Assembly (NCBI GenBank): GCA_030618965.1
Contig: JAUXCJ010000098.1
Coordinates: 1 to 5,774, forward strand
DNA: 5,774 bases
Source of the DNA: Thiomargarita sp.
Lineage (GTDB): Bacteria; Pseudomonadota; Gammaproteobacteria; Beggiatoales; Beggiatoaceae
Reading direction: 5' to 3'
Every line of letters begins with the position of its first letter. The stretch's first letter is position 1. The notes beneath the pieces are model-generated. The model was not told the origin of the DNA, did not search any database, and saw only the letters and a program-made list of their open reading frames with translations. Shown here piece after piece: positions 1 through 5,745 of this stretch. The translations under genes and the position numbers were made by a program.

Positions 1-55
1 GAGTCCAAAGCTTTAGCTTTGGAACTCAGCCAAAGCTAAAGCTTTGGACTCCAAG
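1..55. repeat. Nested inverted repeat at the left edge, possible dispersed element or tlpA terminator
   Basis: Bases 1-22 are the exact reverse complement of bases 30-51, with a 7-nt loop (AACTCAG, 23-29). Each arm is also nearly self-complementary: CCAAAGCT-TT-AGCTTTGG at 5-22 and CCAAAGCT-AA-AGCTTTGG at 30-47. The structure could therefore fold as one long hairpin or two small ones. Bases 52-55 (CAAG) would lengthen the stem if the bases just left of the window read CTTG. It lies 24 nt beyond the tlpA stop and could end that transcript, but any T-tract would fall outside the window. Such perfection and nesting is more typical of a dispersed palindromic repeat (REP/MITE-like) than of a simple terminator. 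Copy number cannot be judged from here. Confidence 0.7.
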
Positions 56-78
56 TTAGATAATAACTGATTTAGTAT

Positions 79-561
79 TTATAACAACGGCAAAATCGTT
101 TTTTCCACTTGTTGTTCAGATATTTGTCCAATTTTACGTGAAACTATTTGACCATTACGATCAATAATAACCGTAAATGGTAATCCTGCCATTTTGTTAC
201 CCAAACGGATGGAGAGATTAATCGCTTCTTGATCTCCTAATAAAATCGGGTAGTTCATGCCCATTTCATCGACAAAACGTTGAACAGCTTTCTGATTGTC
301 GATGGCAATACCTATAAACTGTAAACCTCGCTTGCCATATTTTTCCTGTAATTTGATAAATTCCGGTATTTCTCTGATACAGGGAGGACACCAAGTCGCC
401 CAAAAATTGAGAATGACTACTTTTTTACCTAGCCATTCTGATTCGCTATGTATTTTTCCCTGCAAGTCTGGGAGCGTGAAATAAAGATTTTGTTTTTGCT
501 CTCCTGAGTCGCAGCCAGTGAGGCTGAATATGATAAATACTATAAAAAAAACGCTTTTCAT
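79..561 (-). CDS. tlpA: TlpA/ResA-like periplasmic thioredoxin, membrane-anchored lipoprotein
   Basis: The 160-residue product is a thioredoxin-fold oxidoreductase of the TlpA/ResA/CcmG group, which reduces disulfides in the periplasm, often for cytochrome c maturation. Residues 1-17 form a short hydrophobic signal ending in the lipobox L14-T-G-C17, so Cys17 is the likely lipidated N-terminus. Asp18 follows; in E. coli, Asp at +2 keeps lipoproteins in the inner membrane. The active site is W57-C58-P-P-C61 inside the FWATWCPPC block, and the cis-proline is P128 in GLPFT. Length is normal for the family. Its ATG follows the dsbD stop by 2 nt, and a Shine-Dalgarno-like AAGGTGAT (plus-strand 572-579) lies inside dsbD, which indicates an operon and probable translational coupling. 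DsbD is the probable electron donor (inferred). The exact substrate cannot be read from sequence; the symbol denotes the family. Confidence 0.9.
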   Translation of the reverse strand: MKSVFFIVFIIFSLTGCDSGEQKQNLYFTLPDLQGKIHSESEWLGKKVVILNFWATWCPPCIREIPEFIKLQEKYGKRGLQFIGIAIDNQKAVQRFVDEMGMNYPILLGDQEAINLSIRLGNKMAGLPFTVIIDRNGQIVSRKIGQISEQQVEKTILPLL

Positions 562-563
562 GA

Positions 564-2774
564 TTATTGGATCACCTTTTTCAAATGTTGACGAAATTCT
601 TCAGCAGGCATGAATCCTACTACACGTTTGTTTTGTTGTTCTTGACCATTGCTATCAAAAAAGAGCACCATTGGTGGTCCAAAAATCTGAAAGCGTTTAT
701 TTAAAGCTTTATCTTGTTCATCATTGGCGGTAACATCGGCACGCAATATGACAAAATTAGCGAGCAGAGTTTGCACGCCAGCATCGGCAAATGTGAAAGC
801 GTCCATTTCTTTACAAGATATACACCATTCGGCGGAAAAATCTAGCATAACTGGTTTTTTTTCTGCCTTAGCCGCTGCCAGTTCACGTTCTAAGCCCTTG
901 ATGCCCTTGATGGGTTTAAATTGTTGTGATTGTGAACTTTGAACAGCTTGCGCTTGCTGCATTTGAGGGAATGAGTGAGATAAAGGCTGTAAAGGGTTCA
1001 CATTGCCACTTGCTGCCCCAATCATCAGTAAAAGGCCATAGACAAAAAAGATCACGCCCAATCCTTTCCAGAATTTACTCCAGCCTGATACGCCAACGGG
1101 GAGATTATCCAGTACGCCCATATAAACGGCAGATATAATTAGTAAACTTGCCCATAAAAGCATTGTTGTTTGAGCGGGAATAATGCGTTCAAGCATCCAA
1201 ATGGCGACAGCCAGTAACATGACACCAAACACATTTTTAACGCTTTCCATCCAATTGCCGGCCTTTGGTAGCCAATGGCCGGCTGAAATACCGACAATAA
1301 TCAAAGGTACTCCCATACCCATACCCATACTAAACAGGGCTAATCCACCTAGTAGCGCGTCGCCAGTTTGACTAATATAAATCAGTGCGCCTAGTAAGGG
1401 GGCTGCGACGCAAGGGCCTACAATCAATGCTGATAATATGCCCATGATGGCAACACCGATTAGCGTGCCGCCCTGTTGACGATGACTGATTAAAGCCAGT
1501 TTGGTTTGTAAGCTGCTTGGTAATTCTAATTTATAAAAACCAAACATGGAAAAAGATAAGATAACAAATACTAGGGCAAAACTGACCAAAACCCAAGGTG
1601 TTTGGAAAGCAGCGGATAAATTTTCCCCAAGTAAAGCTGTTAATGCACCAAGAATGGCATAAGTCATTGCCATTGCAACTACATAGGTTAATGATATCCA
1701 AAAAGCCTTAGAAGTTGTCACCTCTTTGCCTTGCCCAACAATGATACTGGATAAAATGGGAATCATCGGAAAAATGCAAGGTGTTAAAGATAATAATAAA
1801 CCTAAACCGAAAAAAATTAGGAGGATGTAAAACACATTTGCACTAGCAAGTAGCTTAGCCAGCCTATCTTGCTCAGATATGCTATTGCTCAATTCTAAGA
1901 CTTTCGTTGTCGGCGGATAGCATAAACCTGCGAATGCACAACCTTGATAGCTAACATTTAGCGTAACTGAATCTAAAGATTTGTTTTTTATAGGAACTAT
2001 TATCTCAAGTAATGGCTGATGGTAAATTTGGACATCGCCAAATAAAGGGTCTTTTTTAAGGACACTTGGCGGCGATTGCGGCGTACCTAATTCACCACCA
2101 TTTTTTAATGAAAATTTTAATTTGTCCTGATATAAATAATAACCGTCAGCTATTTGCCACCTTAATCTTAAATCTGAAGATTCTGTTAATTCCGCTGAAA
2201 ATATAAAGGCTTCTTCATTCTTGAGAAAATCGCCCTCTACTGAGCCAACTTTATCAGGGACAGGCAGAAAAACTGATGGCGTTGCCATTTTGGGCAAATC
2301 TACCGTTTTAGTAATGGCTGGATAACACAAACGGTTTTCGGCACAACCTTGATAAGTGATTTCTAGCGTCGAAGCGTCTCCAATTTGGAGTTCTTGAAGG
2401 GGTAATTTAATCTCAAGTGTACCTTCGTAAACTTCGATCTGGCCATATTTTATGTCATCTTTGATTTTTGTGGGCGGCGGTAATTGTATATCATTGAGTT
2501 GCCCACTATCTTTGAGTACAAATTTAAATTGATCGCGGTATAAATAATAACCATCTGGCATTTCCCAATGAAGCACCAACAGGCTGGGGGTTTCTATTCG
2601 GCTTGAAAACGCAAAAGCATCATCGGTAGGGAGAATTTCTAATAGCCCTAAGCCCCTTTTTTCAAAAGGTGCTGAATTGAAACCACCATTATCTGTAGAT
2701 AACAAAGTATCAGGTGTTGCATTGCAATTCCATGTTACTATTAAAAACAGTAATATAGTGATTATTTTAGTCAT
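564..2774 (-). CDS. dsbD: Thiol:disulfide interchange protein DsbD with two tandem N-terminal alpha domains
   Basis: The 736-residue product moves electrons from cytoplasmic thioredoxin through the inner membrane to periplasmic thioredoxin-fold proteins. Residues 1-19 are a signal peptide (probable cut CNA|TP). Two DsbD alpha domains follow. Alpha1 spans about 51-161, with DGYYLY at 74-79 and C144/C150 in YQGCAENRLCYP. Alpha2 spans about 187-296, with DGYYLY at 210-215 and C279/C285 in YQGCAFAGLCYP. The membrane domain (about 313-590, eight predicted helices) carries its redox pair at C333 (LTPCIFP) and C455 (VGPC). A Q/S-rich linker (about 604-622) leads to the gamma thioredoxin domain, with W650-C651-I-S-C654-K and GPP at 699-701. 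E. coli DsbD has one alpha domain and is roughly 150 residues shorter, so the extra length is the duplication. All eight expected cysteines are present. A GGAGA ribosome site (plus-strand 2782-2786) precedes the ATG by 7 nt. It is the first gene of an operon with tlpA. Confidence 0.96.
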   Translation of the reverse strand: MTKIITILLFLIVTWNCNATPDTLLSTDNGGFNSAPFEKRGLGLLEILPTDDAFAFSSRIETPSLLVLHWEMPDGYYLYRDQFKFVLKDSGQLNDIQLPPPTKIKDDIKYGQIEVYEGTLEIKLPLQELQIGDASTLEITYQGCAENRLCYPAITKTVDLPKMATPSVFLPVPDKVGSVEGDFLKNEEAFIFSAELTESSDLRLRWQIADGYYLYQDKLKFSLKNGGELGTPQSPPSVLKKDPLFGDVQIYHQPLLEIIVPIKNKSLDSVTLNVSYQGCAFAGLCYPPTTKVLELSNSISEQDRLAKLLASANVFYILLIFFGLGLLLSLTPCIFPMIPILSSIIVGQGKEVTTSKAFWISLTYVVAMAMTYAILGALTALLGENLSAAFQTPWVLVSFALVFVILSFSMFGFYKLELPSSLQTKLALISHRQQGGTLIGVAIMGILSALIVGPCVAAPLLGALIYISQTGDALLGGLALFSMGMGMGVPLIIVGISAGHWLPKAGNWMESVKNVFGVMLLAVAIWMLERIIPAQTTMLLWASLLIISAVYMGVLDNLPVGVSGWSKFWKGLGVIFFVYGLLLMIGAASGNVNPLQPLSHSFPQMQQAQAVQSSQSQQFKPIKGIKGLERELAAAKAEKKPVMLDFSAEWCISCKEMDAFTFADAGVQTLLANFVILRADVTANDEQDKALNKRFQIFGPPMVLFFDSNGQEQQNKRVVGFMPAEEFRQHLKKVIQ
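572..579 (-). promoter_or_regulatory. Ribosome binding site of tlpA inside the dsbD 3' end
   Basis: On the minus strand AAGGTGAT lies 10 nt before the tlpA ATG and within the last codons of dsbD. Translation of tlpA probably depends on ribosomes finishing dsbD, because the dsbD stop and the tlpA start are separated by only two bases. Confidence 0.65.
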
Positions 2775-2781
2775 TAAAAAA

Positions 2782-2786
2782 TCTCC
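2782..2786 (-). promoter_or_regulatory. Ribosome binding site of dsbD
   Basis: GGAGA on the minus strand is spaced 7 nt from the ATG at 2774. It fixes that start, which also gives an intact signal peptide. Confidence 0.65.
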
Positions 2787-2792
2787 AAATTT

Positions 2793-2819
2793 TTGATAAA
2801 ACTATCATCATGCTAAAAT
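2793..2819 (+). promoter_or_regulatory. Candidate fxsA promoter (TTGATA, extended -10)
   Basis: TTGATA (2793-2798) and TAAAAT (2814-2819) are separated by 15 bp. The -10 is preceded by TGC, giving an extended -10 (TGnTAAAAT) that can offset the short spacer. Transcription would begin near 2826, leaving a leader of about 37 nt before the ATG at 2863. The region is so AT-rich that chance matches are likely. No comparably good minus-strand promoter for dsbD stands out; TTGTGA (plus-strand 2842-2847) is a weak -35 candidate. Confidence 0.4.
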
Positions 2820-2862
2820 TAACATTTAATTTATTATCTCACAATTGTATTATTTAATTAAA

Positions 2863-3285
2863 ATGAGTTTATTTCAACGTCTATTATTTGCATTTATTAT
2901 CATCCCGATATTAGAAATATACCTACTTATCCAAGTGGGTAGTATCATTGGAGGGATGACAACTATATTGCTGGTTATTTTAACAGCTATTATAGGTACA
3001 CATTTATTGCGTTCCCAAGGCATAGCAACATTGCAAAAAGTGCAAACTAGCCTACAACAAGGACAAATACCGGCTGAAGCTTTATTGGAAGGTATTTTTA
3101 TAATAGTCGGCGGGGCATTATTATTGACACCAGGATTTTTCACCGATGCTGTGGGATTTATTTGCTTAATCCCAATTTTGCGGCAATATTTAGTTTCTTG
3201 GTTGCGTAAGCGGATTCAGCTAACACCCTCATCCTCACCAAAGTCGCCTTTTACAATAGAAGGAGATTATAAGCGTGATGATTAA
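2863..3285 (+). CDS. fxsA: FxsA family inner-membrane protein
   Basis: The 140-residue product is a small polytopic membrane protein of the FxsA family. In E. coli, overexpressed FxsA relieves exclusion of phage T7 in F-plasmid cells; its normal role is not established. Hydrophobic segments lie at about 7-26, 29-47 and 73-107. Family hallmarks are the LEIYLLIQVG block (17-26), the PGFFTD motif (90-95) and the C-terminal IEGDYKRDD (132-140), which resembles the E. coli DGEYQRKDD ending. I chose the ATG at 2863 because MSLFQRLLF matches the usual family N-terminus. An in-frame TTG at 2845 would add six residues (MYYLIK) without adding a ribosome site. Neither start has a visible Shine-Dalgarno sequence. 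The gene is divergent from dsbD with 88 nt between the starts. Members often sit near groESL or dsbD in other gammaproteobacteria; groESL is not seen here. Confidence 0.9.
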   Translation: MSLFQRLLFAFIIIPILEIYLLIQVGSIIGGMTTILLVILTAIIGTHLLRSQGIATLQKVQTSLQQGQIPAEALLEGIFIIVGGALLLTPGFFTDAVGFICLIPILRQYLVSWLRKRIQLTPSSSPKSPFTIEGDYKRDD

Positions 3286-3288
3286 TGA

Positions 3289-3316
3289 TTGATCACCTTT
3301 TTATATCAGGGATAAT
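3289..3316 (+). promoter_or_regulatory. Weak candidate promoter upstream of the 482-residue protein gene
   Basis: TTGATC (3289-3294) and GATAAT (3311-3316) are spaced 16 bp apart. They start just after the fxsA stop and overlap the hairpin at 3308-3331, so promoter and terminator readings compete. The leader would be about 110 nt. The sequence from 3332 to 3432 is nearly all A and T and offers several weaker alternatives. Confidence 0.25.
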
Positions 3317-3340
3317 TATTTTTTTATCCCTTATTATTTT
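3308..3340 (+). terminator. Possible intrinsic terminator of fxsA
   Basis: AGGGATAA (3308-3315) pairs perfectly with TTATCCCT (3324-3331) across an 8-nt T-rich loop and is followed by a T-rich stretch (TATTATTTT, 3332-3340). The hairpin starts 22 nt after the fxsA stop. The stem has only three G-C pairs, so it is weak, but position and tail fit. Confidence 0.45.
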
Positions 3341-3432
3341 TATAGATTTATGAGTTAAATAAAAAATGTTAAATTTTTTCAAGATCATTCAAAAATGGTC
3401 TGCTTCCTAGGAAACACCACAAATAAATAACT

Positions 3433-4881
3433 ATGTTCAATATATTTAAGAAAAAATCGTCAACATTTCCACAAACACCGTTTTTTGTGCAACCCTTATC
3501 CTGCCCTTCTATCAATTTTGATCAATTTATAAGGGGCATTGATAATTCGCATATTGATGTATATATCAGCCCACATTTTACTGAACTATGCACTCAGATA
3601 AGTTATGATCTATTAGATGAGCGCAGTAGAATACGCGCAACAGATAAAGTATCAGAACAACTACGTGCGAAACTGAACAATTTTAATAGCGCATACAATT
3701 CTCTTCTCACAGCTACAATACATAATGCTCATGAAACGAAACAAGCATATTCGGTACAATTGTTTCAAATTGCCGTCATTAAATGGCTATTAAGCACAGT
3801 ACGTACTCAATTGCCTCAATTGTTATATGATTTGAGAAAGGAAAATTTAAAAGGCCGTGACTTAAACTTATCTGAACGTCTTCGCTGGTTTAATCAACAA
3901 AAAGATCACTTATTATACCGTGTTACAAACCAGTTATTTAACGAAATACATTGGGTTGAAGAATCGGTCAACATAAGAAGCTTACGCGAATCTCTATTAG
4001 GTATGAGTTGGACATTACCTAAAAGCTTGTTATTTAATCCCTTATTGCAAAGCCCAGATATACATTATCATGAAGTTTTGATGAAGTCTTATGTCTTACT
4101 TTCCAAAGAACCTGAAAGTCGCTCTGGTTTTAATCATTTAGAGGAAGTAATTGATAAAATACTTGAAGAAATAGCTAGCACTTGCCAAGTTAAAATAGAC
4201 CCTTCATTAGAAAATAATAAGGCTGAGAATATTTTCATTAATGAAGGGCGCGTGACAGAATTACATTGTTCATGGAAAGATGTGCCGGAAAATATGGAAT
4301 TATTATTCAATATACCTGAAAAATCTGAACAATCCCAACAATCCGCTGCTAAGCTGAAAATTCAACGCCAAGCAAATCAAATATTAAAACAAGGTTTAGT
4401 CCAAGCCCAAGCGATTCATTCTATACTCGCCGCTTATGAAACACCGCGCTTATACGAGCATTATGCCAAATTGCTTACACCTGATTTACTCTATCAAGCT
4501 TTATGTGATGAAATTAAAATAGCTGAAGTCAAGCATAAACTCGAAACTCAACTCAAGCTCAGAGCTTTACACCGTCATGATGATAAACCATTATATATAA
4601 AAGAGTTAAAACAAACCAAAACTCGTGTAGCACGTCTCGCCAGGCATCCAGATCATCAAATGTTAAGCCGTTTTATTATTAATTTTATTAGATACCAACG
4701 AGATTTAAAATATTTACGCTTAATGCAAGAAGCAATGGAATCAATCAATATCCTGACTGATGAAACGGAGATAAAATTATCTCAAAGCAACCGGGTATTA
4801 CATAAATTTCAGGAGCGGAGCAAAGAAAAAAATAAGCATTCGACTCAATACAATCAAATGAGAAGATCTAAAGGCTTTTGA
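3433..4881 (+). CDS. Helix-rich cytoplasmic protein of unknown function (482 residues)
   Basis: I do not recognise a named family. The protein has no signal peptide or membrane segment, so it is probably cytoplasmic. It begins MFNIFKKKSS and is mostly amphipathic helix. A well-ordered region at about 105-225 includes RESLLGMSWTLP (185-196) and FNPLLQSPDI (201-210). A polar, Q/S-rich break lies at about 296-308. A strongly helical, charged segment follows at about 309-460, including FIINFIRYQRDLKYLRLMQ (414-432). The tail (461-482) is lysine/arginine-rich and probably disordered. From memory, similar segments occur in larger gammaproteobacterial proteins that also carry a class III nucleotide cyclase domain. 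No cyclase is present here, and this resemblance is unverified. There is no good Shine-Dalgarno sequence: AGGA at 3409-3412 is about 20 nt from the ATG. The gene stands alone on its strand after fxsA and converges with the next gene. The long open frame supports a real gene. Confidence 0.8.
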   Translation: MFNIFKKKSSTFPQTPFFVQPLSCPSINFDQFIRGIDNSHIDVYISPHFTELCTQISYDLLDERSRIRATDKVSEQLRAKLNNFNSAYNSLLTATIHNAHETKQAYSVQLFQIAVIKWLLSTVRTQLPQLLYDLRKENLKGRDLNLSERLRWFNQQKDHLLYRVTNQLFNEIHWVEESVNIRSLRESLLGMSWTLPKSLLFNPLLQSPDIHYHEVLMKSYVLLSKEPESRSGFNHLEEVIDKILEEIASTCQVKIDPSLENNKAENIFINEGRVTELHCSWKDVPENMELLFNIPEKSEQSQQSAAKLKIQRQANQILKQGLVQAQAIHSILAAYETPRLYEHYAKLLTPDLLYQALCDEIKIAEVKHKLETQLKLRALHRHDDKPLYIKELKQTKTRVARLARHPDHQMLSRFIINFIRYQRDLKYLRLMQEAMESINILTDETEIKLSQSNRVLHKFQERSKEKNKHSTQYNQMRRSKGF

Positions 4882-4889
4882 AAAATTAG

Positions 4890-4924
4890 CTTGCACTCCA
4901 AGAAAAACAATATTGGAGTGCAAG
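4890..4924 (-). terminator. Hairpin in the convergent gap, probable terminator of the exported-protein gene
   Basis: CTTGCACTCCAA (4890-4901) is the perfect complement of TTGGAGTGCAAG (4913-4924), with an 11-nt loop. Read on the minus strand, it begins 20 nt after the stop of the exported-protein gene and is followed by CTAATTTTTC, a usable T-tract. On the plus strand it begins 8 nt after the stop of the 482-residue gene but has no adjacent T-run, so it would be a poor terminator in that direction. Its right arm is shared with a second palindrome at 4919-4935. Confidence 0.6.
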
Positions 4925-4935
4925 GTTACCTTGCA
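4919..4935. repeat. 17-bp palindrome overlapping the convergent-gap hairpin
   Basis: TGCAAGGT (4919-4926), a central T (4927) and ACCTTGCA (4928-4935) form a perfect odd-length palindrome. Bases 4919-4924 also belong to the right arm of the hairpin at 4890-4924, so the two structures exclude each other in RNA. The three alternating arms suggest a degraded copy of a longer palindromic repeat. Confidence 0.55.
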
Positions 4936-4944
4936 GTATTTTGA

Positions 4945-5655
4945 CTATTCTACAATTTCAACGCCAGTACTTGATATAGCGACAACATACTGATTTATTT
5001 CTAATAAATAGACCTTATCCTCCAAATGACAATGTTTCATTTCACCTACGATGCTGCCAGTATCACCTTTTTTGGGATAAAAAGAACCCCAGCCATTTTT
5101 TCCACCTTTATCCTTGGCTTCTGAAGTCGGCCATGTTAGACACTCTGTTGTGTTGATTTCTTCATAAATTTGTCCCAAATCAGTTATATTTGCCTGTTTA
5201 GGAGGTTTAGGGGTTGCTGGTGTTACTGGTTCTTGAGGTGTTGCTTCAACAACGGGGGGAGTAGACGGAGCAGCAGGGTGCTGACGATTGGGATAGGCTT
5301 GCGCCTCTAATTCGGCCAATGCCTGTGAGTTGGGATTCACCAAGCGTAAACTGTTTAAATAACGTTCTACCTTGGTTTTTTGTCCCCTCTTCAAGGCTTT
5401 TTTTGCCCATCCGACATACTTGTCCTCAATTTTTTTTAGACCCGCTAATGCTTTGGCATTGGCGGCCTCTTTTGTCAACACGTCTTTATAACAATATAAA
5501 GCCGTCTTTTCTTCACCTTTCTTACTGCTTGTTAAATCATTAGCTTTCAGATATTTGTCACACTGGCGTAACTGTTTCGATATTTCATCGGCAGTGGCAT
5601 GAATGGATGTAATGCCTATTAATAAGGCAAAGCTAAAAAGCAGGTAACGGTGCAT
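4945..5655 (-). CDS. Exported protein with TPR-like region, proline-rich linker and small C-terminal domain
   Basis: The 236-residue product has a signal peptide at 1-20 (probable cut IHA|TA) and should be periplasmic or secreted. Residues about 28-118 are helical and TPR-like: CDKYLKAN, then ALYCYKDVL..NAKALAGLKKIEDKY (52-80), then ALKRGQKTKVERYLNSLRLVNPNSQALAELE (87-117). This pattern is common in exported gammaproteobacterial proteins that bind partners or peptidoglycan enzymes. A proline-rich linker (about 122-153) leads to a compact C-terminal domain (about 156-236) with YPKKGDTGSIVGE (193-205) and YVVAISSTGVEIVE at the end. The GDTG turn and short strands look like a small SH3-like barrel, which I infer without a family match. 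Cysteines 32, 55, 172 and 209 could form disulfides. AGAGGA (plus-strand 5663-5668) supports the ATG. The molecular role is unknown. Confidence 0.82.
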   Translation of the reverse strand: MHRYLLFSFALLIGITSIHATADEISKQLRQCDKYLKANDLTSSKKGEEKTALYCYKDVLTKEAANAKALAGLKKIEDKYVGWAKKALKRGQKTKVERYLNSLRLVNPNSQALAELEAQAYPNRQHPAAPSTPPVVEATPQEPVTPATPKPPKQANITDLGQIYEEINTTECLTWPTSEAKDKGGKNGWGSFYPKKGDTGSIVGEMKHCHLEDKVYLLEINQYVVAISSTGVEIVE

Positions 5656-5662
5656 AATTAAG

Positions 5663-5668
5663 TCCTCT
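5663..5668 (-). promoter_or_regulatory. Ribosome binding site of the exported-protein gene
   Basis: AGAGGA on the minus strand lies 7 nt before the ATG at 5655. It is the strongest Shine-Dalgarno match in the window and fixes this start. Confidence 0.7.
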
Positions 5669-5702
5669 GTAAAAAATGGAAGTCAATATTCTAAGTCAAC
5701 GT

Positions 5703-5745
5703 TTGTTTGACTCAGAATTTTATGAATTAATTCTGAGTCAGACAA
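5703..5745. promoter_or_regulatory. Long dyad overlapping the promoter of the exported-protein gene
   Basis: TGACTCAGAATT (5708-5719) is the exact complement of AATTCTGAGTCA (5729-5740). The pairing continues outward to 5703 and 5745 with a single T-G wobble (5707/5741), giving a 17-bp stem around a 9-nt loop. A related half-site, ATTCTAAGTCA, lies at 5688-5698, one base different from ATTCTGAGTCA at 5730-5740. Because the dyad covers the -35, spacer and -10 of the promoter at 5717-5745, it could be a repressor operator. It could equally be a terminator-like or repeat-derived hairpin from a gene beyond the right edge. Confidence 0.5.
5717..5745 (-). promoter_or_regulatory. Sigma70-type promoter for the exported-protein gene
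   Basis: Read on the minus strand, TTGTCT (plus-strand 5740-5745) and TAAAAT (plus-strand 5717-5722) are spaced exactly 17 bp apart. They match consensus at 4/6 and 5/6 positions. Transcription would start near 5710, giving a leader of about 55 nt that includes the AGAGGA ribosome site. It is the best promoter match in the window. Confidence 0.5.

Noticed and set aside
64..70. TAACTGA heptamer
   Set aside because: I recall tandem TAACTGA repeats being reported from marine Beggiatoaceae intergenic regions. Here there is a single copy beside tlpA and another inside dsbD (about 1963-1969), with no tandem array, so chance explains it.
1312..1329. Three tandem CCCATA hexamers inside dsbD
   Set aside because: They encode the GMGMGM of a membrane helix, where repeated small and hydrophobic residues are normal for DsbD. 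Three copies are too few to argue for phase variation.
724..1371. Open frames of about 60-72 codons on the plus strand opposite dsbD
   Set aside because: They overlap a well-supported dsbD on the opposite strand, lack recognisable protein features and have no ribosome sites; they are coding shadows.
2845..2862. Upstream TTG start for fxsA adding MYYLIK
   Set aside because: It has no ribosome site, a rare start codon, and an extension not typical of the family. The ATG at 2863 gives the usual N-terminus.
5319..5543. 74-codon plus-strand frame opposite the exported-protein gene
   Set aside because: It lies within the coding part of a minus-strand gene that has a signal peptide, ribosome site and promoter. 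The translated product is not protein-like.
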